The notes: generated from the letters alone by a model not told the origin. DNA of 40,815 bases from Streptomyces sp. NTH33 (GCF_003236365.1 NZ_POTZ01000007.1:1-40815), one strand, 5' to 3'; shown: positions 31,770 through 40,702, numbered from the stretch's first letter. Translations and numbers: made by a program.

Positions 31770-32879
31770 ATGCGAATCCGTAACGGTGCGCTCGCCTCTG
31801 CGATCACGCTCGCTCTGACAGCCGGGCTCGCCGCCTGCGGTGCCGGCGACGGCACCAGCGCTGTCGTCAGTGACGACGCCAAGGTCGACTCCAGCAACGG
31901 CCTCGTCATCGACGGAGAGACCATCGCCGACAAGAAGACCTACGAGGCGGCGAAGAAGCAGACACTCACCCTGTACACCTCCTACCAGGAGGCGAACCAG
32001 AAGGCGTTCAACGACGCCTTCACCGCCGACACCGGTATCGAGGTGAAGATCGTCCGCGACGTCACGAACAAGCTGTCCGAGCGCATACGCTCCGAGGCCG
32101 GCGCCGGCCGACTCCCGGCCGACGTCATCATCACCTCCGACTACGCGGTCGCCGACACCTTCGACAAGGAGGGCATCTGGGCGTCGTACACACCGGCGCC
32201 CGTTAAGGGCCAGGACGGTCTGCTGCTGAACGATGCCGCCTTCGTCAAGTTCGCCAACGTCGTGGTGACCTTCGCGTACAACACGCAACAGGTGGCGAAG
32301 AAGGACGCCCCGAGGTCCTGGAAGGACCTGCTGGACCCGAAGTACTCCGGCAAGGTCGGTCTCGTCACCGGCACCGCCGGCGGGTCGTCGATCGCGCTGA
32401 ACCGTTTCATCCAGGAGAAGGTCGACCCCGACTACTGGAAGAAGCTCGCGGAGCTGAAGCCCACGATCTTCGACAGCGGTGGTGAGCGCCAACAGGCGCT
32501 GGCCCGCGGTGAGCTGGCGGTGGCCACGGCCGGGACGGCGGCCGTCAACGTGGCGGTCACCAAGGACGGCGCGCCCATTCAGTACGTCGTGCCGAAGGAA
32601 GGCCTGGTCCTGTTCAGCTTCTTCGCCGGAAAGGCGGCGACGGCGAAGAACCCGGAGGCGGCGAAGGTGTTCCTCAACTACGCGCTCTCCAAGCGTGGCC
32701 AGAAGGTCATCAGCCAGGTCGGTGACTATTCCGTCCGTGCGGACGTCGCCCCGCCGGTGGCCACCGGACACAAACTGCCGGCTCTGGACTCCGACCAGGT
32801 GTGGCTCATGCCCGCCGAGGCGGAGGTCAAGCACGGTGAGGCCGACGCCGAGATCTGGAAGACCGCCTTCGGCCGCTGA
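31770..32879 (+). CDS. ABC transporter solute-binding lipoprotein (Fbp/AfuA-like)
   Basis: A 369-residue lipoprotein. The signal peptide ends LTAGLAAC with the lipid-modified Cys at residue 23. The mature protein has the periplasmic-binding-protein layout of the Fbp type: LTLYTSYQEANQKAFNDAF, ADVIITSDYAVADTFDKEG, KVGLVTGTAGGSSIALNRF and PEAAKVFLNYALSKRGQK. The C-terminal pair of adjacent Tyr that coordinates Fe(III) in many ferric-binding proteins is not seen (VGDYSVRADVAPP). This argues for an organic ligand rather than iron. A strong terminator follows. Confidence 0.85.
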   Translation: MRIRNGALASAITLALTAGLAACGAGDGTSAVVSDDAKVDSSNGLVIDGETIADKKTYEAAKKQTLTLYTSYQEANQKAFNDAFTADTGIEVKIVRDVTNKLSERIRSEAGAGRLPADVIITSDYAVADTFDKEGIWASYTPAPVKGQDGLLLNDAAFVKFANVVVTFAYNTQQVAKKDAPRSWKDLLDPKYSGKVGLVTGTAGGSSIALNRFIQEKVDPDYWKKLAELKPTIFDSGGERQQALARGELAVATAGTAAVNVAVTKDGAPIQYVVPKEGLVLFSFFAGKAATAKNPEAAKVFLNYALSKRGQKVISQVGDYSVRADVAPPVATGHKLPALDSDQVWLMPAEAEVKHGEADAEIWKTAFGR

Positions 32880-32890
32880 CCATTCCTGAC

Positions 32891-32935
32891 GCACGGCCCC
32901 GCCGGCCCGGCGCAACCGGGCCGGCGGGGCCGTGC
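32891..32935 (+). terminator. Strong intrinsic-type hairpin terminator
   Basis: A perfect 20-bp stem (32891-32910 with 32916-32935) closes on a 5-nt CGCAA loop 11 bases after the lipoprotein stop. It closes the mdlC-transporter operon and separates it from the next operon. No U-run follows, as is usual in Streptomyces. Confidence 0.8.
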
Positions 32936-33104
32936 CATGCCCGCTTCTCCACGGCCGGCGCGTTCGGGCCCGGGGATCACACCTTCCGCATGCGAGCGAC
33001 GGGTCCGGCCGCGGCCAAATTCCACTCGGTGAAAGCTTCGCTACCCCGCCCTCCCACGGTCCGGTTTGCTGACGAGCGGGACAACAGACCGGAAGGGGCG
33101 CCCC

Positions 33105-34292
33105 ATGACAGACCTCATCGAGTCCTCGGCGTTCAGCCTGACCGAGGAGCAGATCGCGATCCGCGAGGCGATCGACGCCCTGTGCAAGCCGTTCGACAAC
33201 GACTACTGGCGCACCCTGGACGAGGAACGCCGGTACCCGGAGGAGTTCGTCAACGCGCTCTACGAGGCCGGCTGGATGAGCATGCTGATCCCCGAGGAGC
33301 ACGGCGGCGGCGGCGCGGACATCCGCGACGCGGCGGTCGTGCTGGAACAGCTCGAACGGCGCGGCTGCCACGCCGGCGCCGCCCGCGCCGGCATGTACAC
33401 CATGGGGGCGATCCTTCGGCACGGATCCCCGGAGCAGAAGGCCGAGTGGCTCCCGCGGATCGCGTCCGGTGAGCTCCGCCTGCAGTCGTTCGGCGTGACC
33501 GAGCCCGACGCCGGCAGCGACACCACCCGCATCCGTACCTTCGCCCGCCGCGAGGGCGACGAGTACGTCGTGAACGGCAACAAGATCTTCATCTCCCGCG
33601 TGCAGCACTCGGACCTGCTGCTCCTGCTGACCCGCACCACCAGGCGCGAGGACGCCGCCAAGCCGACCGACGGCTTCACCGTGCTCCTCGTGGACCTCCG
33701 CAAGGCGCTGGCCGACGGCACGATCCGCGCCACCCCGATCAAGACCATGGTCAACCACGAGACCAACGAGCTCGCGATCGAGAACCTCCGGGTCCCAGTC
33801 GCCAACCGCATCGGTGAGGAGGGCAAGGGATTCCGCGTCATCCTCTCCGGGATGAACTCCGAACGGGTGATCGTCACCAGCGAGTACATCGGCGCCGGCT
33901 TCTACCTCATCGGGCGCGCCGTCGAATACGCCAACGAGCGTGAGGTGTTCGGCCGCAAGATCGGCATGAACCAGGGAGTGCAGTTCCCGATCGCCCAGGC
34001 CTACACCAACCTCCAGGCCGCGTCGCTGATGCGCTGGCGGGCGGCGGAGATGTACGCGGCCGGCGACAACCCCCGGTTCGAGGTCAACGCGGCCAAGCTG
34101 CTGGCCTCGCAGGCACTGTGGCAGGCCGCCAACGCCGCGTTCGACACCTTCGGCGGCTACGCGGCGGCGGAGGAGTACGGCATCGAGCGTAAGTTCCGTG
34201 AGGCCCGACTGCCGTCGACGGCGCCCATCAGCAACAACATCGTGCTGGCCGGCATCGCCCACGGCACGCTCGGCCTGCCGAAGTCCTTCTGA
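33105..34292 (+). CDS. Acyl-CoA dehydrogenase
   Basis: A 395-residue flavoprotein oxidising an acyl-CoA to the enoyl-CoA. The FAD-binding segment is QSFGVTEPDAGSDTTRIRT and then NGNKIFISRVQHSDLLLLL; the C-terminal part includes REVFGRKIGMNQGVQFPIAQ and DTFGGYAAAEEYGIERKFRE. The usual E-G-T segment that supplies the catalytic Glu in many members reads APISNN here, so the base must come from elsewhere. GGAAGGGG precedes ATG 33105. It is the first gene of a six-gene operon in which the next five genes start within a few bases of the previous stop or overlap it. The substrate is unknown. Confidence 0.85.
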   Translation: MTDLIESSAFSLTEEQIAIREAIDALCKPFDNDYWRTLDEERRYPEEFVNALYEAGWMSMLIPEEHGGGGADIRDAAVVLEQLERRGCHAGAARAGMYTMGAILRHGSPEQKAEWLPRIASGELRLQSFGVTEPDAGSDTTRIRTFARREGDEYVVNGNKIFISRVQHSDLLLLLTRTTRREDAAKPTDGFTVLLVDLRKALADGTIRATPIKTMVNHETNELAIENLRVPVANRIGEEGKGFRVILSGMNSERVIVTSEYIGAGFYLIGRAVEYANEREVFGRKIGMNQGVQFPIAQAYTNLQAASLMRWRAAEMYAAGDNPRFEVNAAKLLASQALWQAANAAFDTFGGYAAAEEYGIERKFREARLPSTAPISNNIVLAGIAHGTLGLPKSF

Positions 34293-34297
34293 CCGCC

Positions 34298-35710
34298 ATG
34301 ACACCGACACCTGCCATTTCCCATCGACTCGGGGAGACGGGCGTCACCGAGGTGCTGGCCGGCTTCGCCGTGGGCGCGGACACCGCCCGCGGCGACCACA
34401 CCGCCGAGGTGTCCCGGGCTCTCGTCGACACGGTTGCCGTGTCGATCGGGGCCGCGGGCACGGAGGGCGAGCGCATCCTCAGGACCTGGGCCGAGAACGA
34501 GGCCGGCACCGGACCCGCGACCCTCTGGACGTCCGGAACCGCCACATCGGTCTCCCTCGCGGCTCTGGTGAACGGCACCGCCGCGCACCTCCTCGACTAC
34601 GACGACATCTCGCCCAGCATGCCGCTGCACCCGAGTGCCGTGCTCCTGCCCGCTCTGGTCGCGGTGGCCGAGTCGCGCGCCGTGCCCGCCGACCGCTTCG
34701 TCGCGGCCTACGACGTCGGCGCCGCGACATTCCGCGCCGTCGCCGAGGTACTGCCCCAGCACGTGCATTACGCACGCGGATGGCACACCACCTCGACCGT
34801 CGGCCGGCTCGCCGTGGTGGCCGCCCTCGTACGGCTGACCGGCGCGCACGTGGATGTCGCCCGCAACGCGCTCGGCATCGCCGCGTCACTGGTGGCGGGC
34901 AGCCGCCCGAACTTCGGCTCGATGACCAAACCGCTGCACGCCGGCACGGCCGCCCGCGACGGTGTCATGGCCTTCGAACTCGCCGAGGCCGGATTCACCG
35001 CGAACACCTCCGAGCTCGAGGCCCCGGGCGGTTTCCTCGAGCGCTACGGCGACCCCGACCTCTCGCCGGTGGGCTCCGTGGCCGACACGCTCCTCGAGCG
35101 GCTCGAGTACTGGACGGACGCCTGGGTCGGCGACTGGGGAATCAAGCGGTACCCCAGCTGCTACGCGACCCATCGCGGCATCGACGCGATCCTGCAACTG
35201 CGGGAGCACTCGGCCGGACGGACGCCCGCACGGATCACCGCGACACTCCACCCACGCGGCACTAAGCCGCTGCGGGACAGCGCACCGACGACGCCGACGC
35301 AGGCGAAGTTCAGCCTCGAGTACACACTGGCGGCGGCCTGTCTGCGCGGCGACGTGACGCTCGGCGCCTTCACGGACGAGGGATTCAACGACCCCGCGGT
35401 ACGGGCGCTGATGGGCTCGGTGACCGTGCGGGAAAGCGCCGTGCCGCCGACGGGGCCGGCCGGATTCTCCACCGGATACACCGTCGTGGAACTCGCCTTC
35501 GACGACGGAACGACCACGTCGGAACGGGTCGACGTCACACACGGTCAGTCGGCTGACCCCCTCACCGACACCGAGATGCGCGCGAAGTTCGACGACTGCT
35601 GCGCGGCCGGCGCTCTGCGCGCCGCGGAAGCCGACCGACTGTTCGATGCGCTCGCCGGCCTGCCCGGTGCGGCGTTCACCGCATCCATCCCGAGGAAGGA
35701 GTACCGATGA
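34298..35710 (+). CDS. MmgE/PrpD family protein
   Basis: A 470-residue member of the family of 2-methylcitrate dehydratase and cis-aconitate decarboxylase. Typical motifs are LVDTVAVSIGAAGTEGER, NGTAAHLLDYDDISPSMPLH, GWHTTSTVGRLAVVAAL and MTKPLHAGTAARDGVMAFEL; the basic patch WGIKRYPSCYATHRGIDAIL is also present. Such enzymes dehydrate or decarboxylate branched tri- or dicarboxylic acids. ATG 34298 is 5 bases after the preceding stop, and the stop overlaps the next start. With an HMG-CoA-lyase-like neighbour, a branched hydroxy-acid substrate is likely. Confidence 0.82.
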   Translation: MTPTPAISHRLGETGVTEVLAGFAVGADTARGDHTAEVSRALVDTVAVSIGAAGTEGERILRTWAENEAGTGPATLWTSGTATSVSLAALVNGTAAHLLDYDDISPSMPLHPSAVLLPALVAVAESRAVPADRFVAAYDVGAATFRAVAEVLPQHVHYARGWHTTSTVGRLAVVAALVRLTGAHVDVARNALGIAASLVAGSRPNFGSMTKPLHAGTAARDGVMAFELAEAGFTANTSELEAPGGFLERYGDPDLSPVGSVADTLLERLEYWTDAWVGDWGIKRYPSCYATHRGIDAILQLREHSAGRTPARITATLHPRGTKPLRDSAPTTPTQAKFSLEYTLAAACLRGDVTLGAFTDEGFNDPAVRALMGSVTVRESAVPPTGPAGFSTGYTVVELAFDDGTTTSERVDVTHGQSADPLTDTEMRAKFDDCCAAGALRAAEADRLFDALAGLPGAAFTASIPRKEYR

Positions 35711-36852
35711 CCACCGGCCGACCGACCGTCGTCGTGCAGGAGGAGGGCATGCGCGAGGGCATGCAGATCGAGAGCGCGGACATTTCCGTCGCCGACAAGA
35801 TCCGCCTCCTCGACGCGCTGTCGAAAACCGGCCTCCGGCACATCGTCGTCGGCGCGTTCGTCAGCCCCAAGTGGGTCCCGCAGATGGCCCAGGTCGAGGA
35901 GGTCATCAAGGGATTCACCCCGGTCGACGGGGTGCGCTACACCGCGCTCGCGCTGAATCCCAAAGGCGCCGAACGCCGGGCGGCATACGCGGACAAGCTC
36001 ACCCTCCCGGACCCGTCGCTTGGCCGGACCAAGGTGCACCTGTGCGACGTCTTCGTGCGGCGGAATATCAATCGCAGCCAGGCCGACGAGATCGCCGCCA
36101 TCCCCAAGATGATCGAAGCGGCGCGGGCGGCCGGGGCGACCCACGCGGAGATCTCGATCAACGCGGCGTGGGGCTCCAACTGGCTCGGCGAGTTCGACGA
36201 GGACGAGCGGATGCGGCTCCTCCAGCTGCAGTACGACGCATGGTCGGCGGCCGGAGTCCCGGTCACCCGGATCCACCTCGGCGACCCGATGAGCTGGAAC
36301 ACCCCCGCAGCCGTCCGGTCGATGTTCCGCCGCATCCTCGCGACCTGGCCCGAGATCCGCGACTTCCACCTGCACCTGCACGACGCCCGGGGGATGGCCA
36401 TGCTCTCGGCCTACACCGCGATCCAGGAGCTGGACGACCGGCACACTGTGCTGGTCGACACCTCCGTCGGCGGCATGGGCGGCTGCCCTTACTGCGGCAA
36501 CGGCCGTGCCACCCGGATGATCCCGACCGAGGACTTCGCCCACCTCATGGAGGCCGAGGGCATCGAGACGGGCCTGTCCGTGCCCGCCCTGGTCGAGGCC
36601 GGCGTGATCGCGCAGGAAGTCGTCGGGCACGAACTGTGGTCGAAGGTGACGGCGGCGGGACCGCGCCCGACCGGCCGCGAAGTGTACCCCATGGACATGC
36701 CGTTCGTGGAGACGTTCGAACAGGCCCAGCACTTCCGGTGTGGGCCGTCGGTGTACGAGGGTGCGCTGTCACCGTGGCGGGAGCCGGTGCGGTCGGCGGC
36801 CCGGGACGAGTACGAGGCGCGGCTCACCGCGCGGGAAGGGGTGCGGGCGTGA
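35707..36852 (+). CDS. HMG-CoA-lyase-like DRE-TIM metallolyase
   Basis: A 381-residue TIM-barrel enzyme of the HMG-CoA lyase, citramalate synthase and isopropylmalate synthase superfamily. The metal-binding His pair is H223 and H225 in FHLHLHDARGM, and the catalytic-loop motif is SVGGMGGCPYCGNG (Cys260). The N-terminal signature, normally R-D-G-L-Q, reads REGMQ (16-20), so the metal-ligand Asp is replaced by Glu. It is longer than HMG-CoA lyase (~300) owing to a C-terminal extension (about 300-381). A cleavage of a 3-hydroxy-3-alkyl-glutaryl-CoA-like thioester would fit the operon; it could instead be a condensing enzyme. It is coupled to its neighbours by overlaps on both sides. Confidence 0.78.
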   Translation: MTTGRPTVVVQEEGMREGMQIESADISVADKIRLLDALSKTGLRHIVVGAFVSPKWVPQMAQVEEVIKGFTPVDGVRYTALALNPKGAERRAAYADKLTLPDPSLGRTKVHLCDVFVRRNINRSQADEIAAIPKMIEAARAAGATHAEISINAAWGSNWLGEFDEDERMRLLQLQYDAWSAAGVPVTRIHLGDPMSWNTPAAVRSMFRRILATWPEIRDFHLHLHDARGMAMLSAYTAIQELDDRHTVLVDTSVGGMGGCPYCGNGRATRMIPTEDFAHLMEAEGIETGLSVPALVEAGVIAQEVVGHELWSKVTAAGPRPTGREVYPMDMPFVETFEQAQHFRCGPSVYEGALSPWREPVRSAARDEYEARLTAREGVRA

Positions 36853-38063
36853 CCGCGCATTCGCTGGACGACATCCGCGTCGTCGAGATCGGGACCAGCA
36901 TCGCCGTACCGTACGGCTGCCAGATACTCGGCGACTTCGGCGCCGAGGTCATCAAGGTCGAGCGGCGGGGCGGCGGCGACGAGGCGCGGCGCTGGGCCCC
37001 GGTACGCGACGGCGTGTCGGTGACCTTCCTCGCGTTCAACCGGAACAAGAAGTCCGTCGTCGTCGACTACAAGGACACGCGGGGCAAGAAGGTCCTCGAG
37101 AACCTGATCGCGTCGGCCGACGTCCTCGTGCAGAACCTCCGGCCGGGCGCCCTCGCCGCCGCCGGGTTCGACTGGGACTGGCTCCACGAGCTCAACCCGC
37201 GGCTGATCTACGTCGAGATGACCGGCTACGGCCGGACCGGACCGCGCCACCTGCAGCCGGCCTACGACGCGATGCTGCAGGCCTACTCCGGCGTCGTGGC
37301 GATGACCGGCTCCGACGACGGACCGCCGGCCCGTGTGCCGTTGTCGATGATGGACATGAGCACGGGCATGTGGCTGGCGCTCGGCGTGTTCGAGGCGCTG
37401 CGCCGCCGGGAGCGGACCGGGGAGGGCGTGCACATCGAGGTGTCACTGCTGCAGTCCGCACTCGCCTGGGTAGCGGCCCCGCTGATGGGCGTGGCGGCCG
37501 GTGAGCCGGTGCCGGAGCGCCTGGGCTCGGGCTTCAGGGGAAACGTACCCAACGGGGCATTCCCGACGTCGGACGGCTACATCTTCCTGTCGGCGGGCAA
37601 CAACGACACCTTCCACCGGCTCCTCGACGCCATCGAGGCGACGGAACTCGTCGGCGAGCCAGACTTCGAGGACAACCTGGCCCGGGTGAAGAACCGGCGC
37701 CTGGTCAACGAGCGGCTGGGCGCCGCGACCTCGCGGTTCACGACGGACGAGCTGGTGAAGCGGCTCGAGGTGGCCGGTGTGCCGCACTCCGCGGTGCACA
37801 CGCTCGACCAGGTACTCACGGATCCTCAGGTCCAGGCCCTGGGCCAGGTCATGGCCGTCGAACACCCGGCACTGCGGAACATGACGGTGGTGAACACTCC
37901 CATCACGTTCGACGGCGAGTACCTCGCACACCGCAGCCACGCACCCGAGCTGGGCGCCGACACCGGGGACGTGCTCGGTTCGCTCGGCCTTGCCACTGAA
38001 GAGATCGACGCGCTGATCGAGGCCGGTGTCATCCAGGCCGCGCGGGAAGGAGACCGGCCATGA
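36849..38063 (+). CDS. CaiB/BaiF family CoA-transferase
   Basis: A 404-residue class III CoA-transferase. Motifs are VVEIGTSIAVPYGCQILGDF, GAEVIKVERRGGGDEARRWA, NRNKKSVVVDYK and NLRPGALAAAGF; the catalytic Asp169 is in PLSMMDMSTG. The GTG start overlaps the stop of the lyase-like gene, and its own stop overlaps the hydratase start. It presumably activates a carboxylic acid produced by the aldehyde dehydrogenase or taken up by the transporter. It is only distantly similar by eye to the CoA-transferase at 20617, so the two are not a recent duplication. Confidence 0.85.
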   Translation: MTAHSLDDIRVVEIGTSIAVPYGCQILGDFGAEVIKVERRGGGDEARRWAPVRDGVSVTFLAFNRNKKSVVVDYKDTRGKKVLENLIASADVLVQNLRPGALAAAGFDWDWLHELNPRLIYVEMTGYGRTGPRHLQPAYDAMLQAYSGVVAMTGSDDGPPARVPLSMMDMSTGMWLALGVFEALRRRERTGEGVHIEVSLLQSALAWVAAPLMGVAAGEPVPERLGSGFRGNVPNGAFPTSDGYIFLSAGNNDTFHRLLDAIEATELVGEPDFEDNLARVKNRRLVNERLGAATSRFTTDELVKRLEVAGVPHSAVHTLDQVLTDPQVQALGQVMAVEHPALRNMTVVNTPITFDGEYLAHRSHAPELGADTGDVLGSLGLATEEIDALIEAGVIQAAREGDRP

Positions 38064-38863
38064 CCGACGGACTCACACCGGCCGAGGAGAACGAGGTCCT
38101 CTACGAGGTGCGCGACCGGGTCGCCCGGATCACGATCAACCGGCCGCACCGCCGTAACGCGATGAGCCGGAACACGGTACGGCTGCTCACCGAGGCGTTC
38201 GTCGAAGCGGGGGAGGACCCTGACGTGTGGGCGGTCGTCATCACCGGCACCGGCGACAAGGCGTTCTGCGCCGGCGGCGACATGAAGGAGATGGACGACA
38301 TCGCGCGTGCGGGCCGCCAGGTCCACACGCCGATGACCGGCACCTACCGAGCCCTTCTGGAGGTGATGCTCGAGACCTACAAACCCGTGATCGCCGCCGT
38401 CAACGGCCATGCGATCGCCGGAGGGTGCGAGATCGTGCTCGCCTCCGACGTGCGGATCGCCGTGGAGGGAGCCACCATCGGGCTGACCGAGGCCCGGCGG
38501 GGCATGGGCGCCAACTTCGGCTCGGTCGTACTGCCCCGGCTTGTCCCGCGTGCCGTGGCGATGGACCTGCTGTACACGGCCCGCACGATTCCGGTGGAGG
38601 AGGCGCGGGACCTTGGGCTGATCAACCGGGTCGTGCCGCGTGAGACGTTCACCGACGCCGTCGAGGCGTATGTCCAGGAGATCGTCGCCAACTCCCCGGT
38701 GTCCCTGCGGCGTTACAAGGAGATGGCGACCAAGAGCTGGGGGCTTCCGATGCCGTCGGCCCTGCGGCTGAACGCCGGCCCGAATCCGTACACGAGCGAG
38801 GACCGCGCGGAGGGCGTCCGCGCATTCCTGGAGAAGCGCGCGCCCCAATGGAAGAACCGGTAG
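38060..38863 (+). CDS. Enoyl-CoA hydratase/isomerase (crotonase family)
   Basis: A 267-residue crotonase. ITINRPHRRNAMS, GTGDKAFCAGGDMKEM (oxyanion hole region) and GHAIAGGCEIVLASDVRIA with the first catalytic Glu are visible; the second Glu is in LTEARRGMGANFG. It should add water to the double bond made by the acyl-CoA dehydrogenase. The ATG overlaps the CoA-transferase stop. The segment RRGMGANFG is less usual than the common P-G-G-G, hinting at a special substrate. Confidence 0.85.
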   Translation: MTDGLTPAEENEVLYEVRDRVARITINRPHRRNAMSRNTVRLLTEAFVEAGEDPDVWAVVITGTGDKAFCAGGDMKEMDDIARAGRQVHTPMTGTYRALLEVMLETYKPVIAAVNGHAIAGGCEIVLASDVRIAVEGATIGLTEARRGMGANFGSVVLPRLVPRAVAMDLLYTARTIPVEEARDLGLINRVVPRETFTDAVEAYVQEIVANSPVSLRRYKEMATKSWGLPMPSALRLNAGPNPYTSEDRAEGVRAFLEKRAPQWKNR

Positions 38864-38871
38864 GAGGAACG

Positions 38872-40335
38872 GTGGACCTGCTCGACCCCGAGATGTGGAC
38901 TGGCCGGATCGGTGTGGACGGGTGGAAACCCGGCGAGGGTGCCGCCCTCGCCGCTCGCGAGGCCACGACCGGCGATCAACTCGGAACACTGGGCACCGCG
39001 TCCGTCGACCAGGTCGCGGCGGCGGCCACCGGGGCGCGGTCGGCGCAGCGCTCCTGGGCGGCGCTGCCGCCGGCGACGCGGTCGTCGGTCCTCCGGGCAG
39101 CGGCCGACGTGTTCGAGCGGGAGACCGAAAAGATCACCCCGTGGATCGTGCGTGAGTCCGGCGGATCCTGGACGAAGGCACGAAGCGAGATACTGGCCGC
39201 CGTCGCGGAATGCCGGGAGGCAGCGGCGCTGCCGAGTCACCCCCACGGTCAGGTGCTGCCGAGCAACAAGGAGCGGTGGTCTCTCGCGCGACGGGTGCCG
39301 GCCGGTGTGGTCGCGGTTATCTCGCCGTTCAACTACCCGTTGACGCTGGCCATCCGGTCCGTGGCGCCCGCGCTCGCACTCGGCAACGCAGTGCTGCTCA
39401 AGCCAGATCCCCGTACTTCGGTGTGCGGCGGGGTCGTCCTGCAGCGCGTCTTCGAGGAGGCGGGGCTGCCGGCCGGCGTTCTGCAGTTCCTTCCCGGCGG
39501 CGCGGAGGTCGGCGCGGCCGTCGTCGAGGCTCCCGAGGTCCGAGTCGTCTCCTTCACCGGCTCGACGGCGGCCGGACGCCGGGTGGGAGAGGCCGCCGCC
39601 CGGCTGCTGAAGCGGGCTCATCTCGAACTCGGCGGCAACAACGCGATCCTGGTCCTGCCCGGCGCCGACATCGAGCGGGCGGCCGCAGCAGGCGCGTACG
39701 CCTCGTTCCTCCACCAGGGCCAGATCTGTCAGACGGCCGGCCGCCATCTGGTGCACGAGTCGCAGTACGACGCCTACGTGACGGAGCTCGCCCGGATCGC
39801 GACGTCGCTCACGGTGGGAGATCCCTACCGCGAGGAGGTCCAGCTCGGCGCGATCATCGACGACACCCAGACAGCCCAGATCCGGTCGATCGTCGCCGAT
39901 GCGGTTCGGGACGGCGCCAGGGTTCTCGCCGGCGGCGACGTGACCGGGCGTTTCGTCCGGCCGACCGTACTCGGCGCGGTGTCGACCTCGATGCGTGCGT
40001 GGCGGGAGGAGATCTTCGGCCCGGTCGCGCCGGTGGTGCCGTACCGCACCCTCGACGAGGCGGTGGACCTGGTGAACTCCTCGAAGTACGGCCTGTCGGT
40101 CGGCCTGCTCGGTGATGTAGGCACCGCGCTCTCGATCGCGGACCGTATTGACAGCGGCAAGGTACACATCAACGAGCAGACGGTCAACGACGAGGCGAAC
40201 GCACCGTTCGGCGGCGTCGGCGCATCGGGAAACGGTGTCCGCTTCGGCGGTCCGGGCGCGAACATCGAGGCCTTCACCGAGACCCAGTGGGTGACAGTGC
40301 GGCCCGAGATCGAGGCCTACGCCATCCAGCCGTAG
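38872..40335 (+). CDS. Aldehyde dehydrogenase (benzaldehyde dehydrogenase-like)
   Basis: A 487-residue NAD(P)-dependent aldehyde dehydrogenase. Catalytic Glu252 is in LELGGNNAI and Cys286 in GQICQTAGRH, with the normal 34-residue gap; the cofactor region is GVVAVISPFNYPLTLAIRS and FTGSTAAGR, and EEIFGPVAPVV is present. GTG 38872 follows AGGAGG by 4 bases, while ATG 38848 lies inside the hydratase gene without a ribosome site. QICQT instead of QVCT-type and the sequence around FNYPL recall benzaldehyde and vanillin dehydrogenases. It is the last gene of the operon and could oxidise the benzaldehyde made by mdlC. Confidence 0.85.
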   Translation: MDLLDPEMWTGRIGVDGWKPGEGAALAAREATTGDQLGTLGTASVDQVAAAATGARSAQRSWAALPPATRSSVLRAAADVFERETEKITPWIVRESGGSWTKARSEILAAVAECREAAALPSHPHGQVLPSNKERWSLARRVPAGVVAVISPFNYPLTLAIRSVAPALALGNAVLLKPDPRTSVCGGVVLQRVFEEAGLPAGVLQFLPGGAEVGAAVVEAPEVRVVSFTGSTAAGRRVGEAAARLLKRAHLELGGNNAILVLPGADIERAAAAGAYASFLHQGQICQTAGRHLVHESQYDAYVTELARIATSLTVGDPYREEVQLGAIIDDTQTAQIRSIVADAVRDGARVLAGGDVTGRFVRPTVLGAVSTSMRAWREEIFGPVAPVVPYRTLDEAVDLVNSSKYGLSVGLLGDVGTALSIADRIDSGKVHINEQTVNDEANAPFGGVGASGNGVRFGGPGANIEAFTETQWVTVRPEIEAYAIQP

Positions 40336-40702
40336 CCCCGGCCGACAGACGCCGGCGACGCCGGAAGGTTGCGGCCAGCCTGGTGCCACCGAAGATCAAC
40401 CAGCTGAGGTGGAGAACGCTGCCCGGCTGAGGGACTGTACGGTCTTCGGTGAGCAGAGGTCGTGGAGAGCCCGGTACGTCGAGAGGCGTAGCCGGGTTCG
40501 GCGAGCGGCCCGGAGAAACGGACCGGTGGCAGCACCGGCGCCGCGCTCCGTGTCGGCTCAACCAGCGCATAGTCCAGCGTTTGCGGCCTGCCCCTGCCGA
40601 TAACCTCATCCATGCAGGTGGGAGTGGGTTTCGGCGCCGACCGTGGTCACCCGCGTCGGTGCTCTCGCTCGGGGGACGGTGGAGGCGGCATGATGATCGG
40701 CC
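40336..40702. other. Intergenic region with group II intron remnant
   Basis: There is no credible complete gene between the aldehyde dehydrogenase and the transposase start. The stretch 40467-40563 looks like the 3' end of a group II intron (domains V and VI). The reverse frames here are composition artefacts. Confidence 0.55.
40467..40499 (+). ncRNA. Group II intron domain V remnant
   Basis: GAGCCCGG (40467-40474) pairs with CCGGGTTC (40492-40499) with the G-U pairs typical of the AGC catalytic triad. A bulge (TAC) and a short upper stem close on a GAGA (GNRA) tetraloop. This is the conserved 34-nt domain V fold. A GC-rich segment to about 40563, ending CTCAACC, would be domain VI and the 3' splice border. 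No reverse transcriptase frame precedes it, so it is a fragment. Confidence 0.65.

Noticed and set aside
31701-34310. Minus-strand frame of 869 codons opposite the lipoprotein and acyl-CoA dehydrogenase
   Set aside because: Both genes on the plus strand are clear by motif; the antisense product matches nothing I know.
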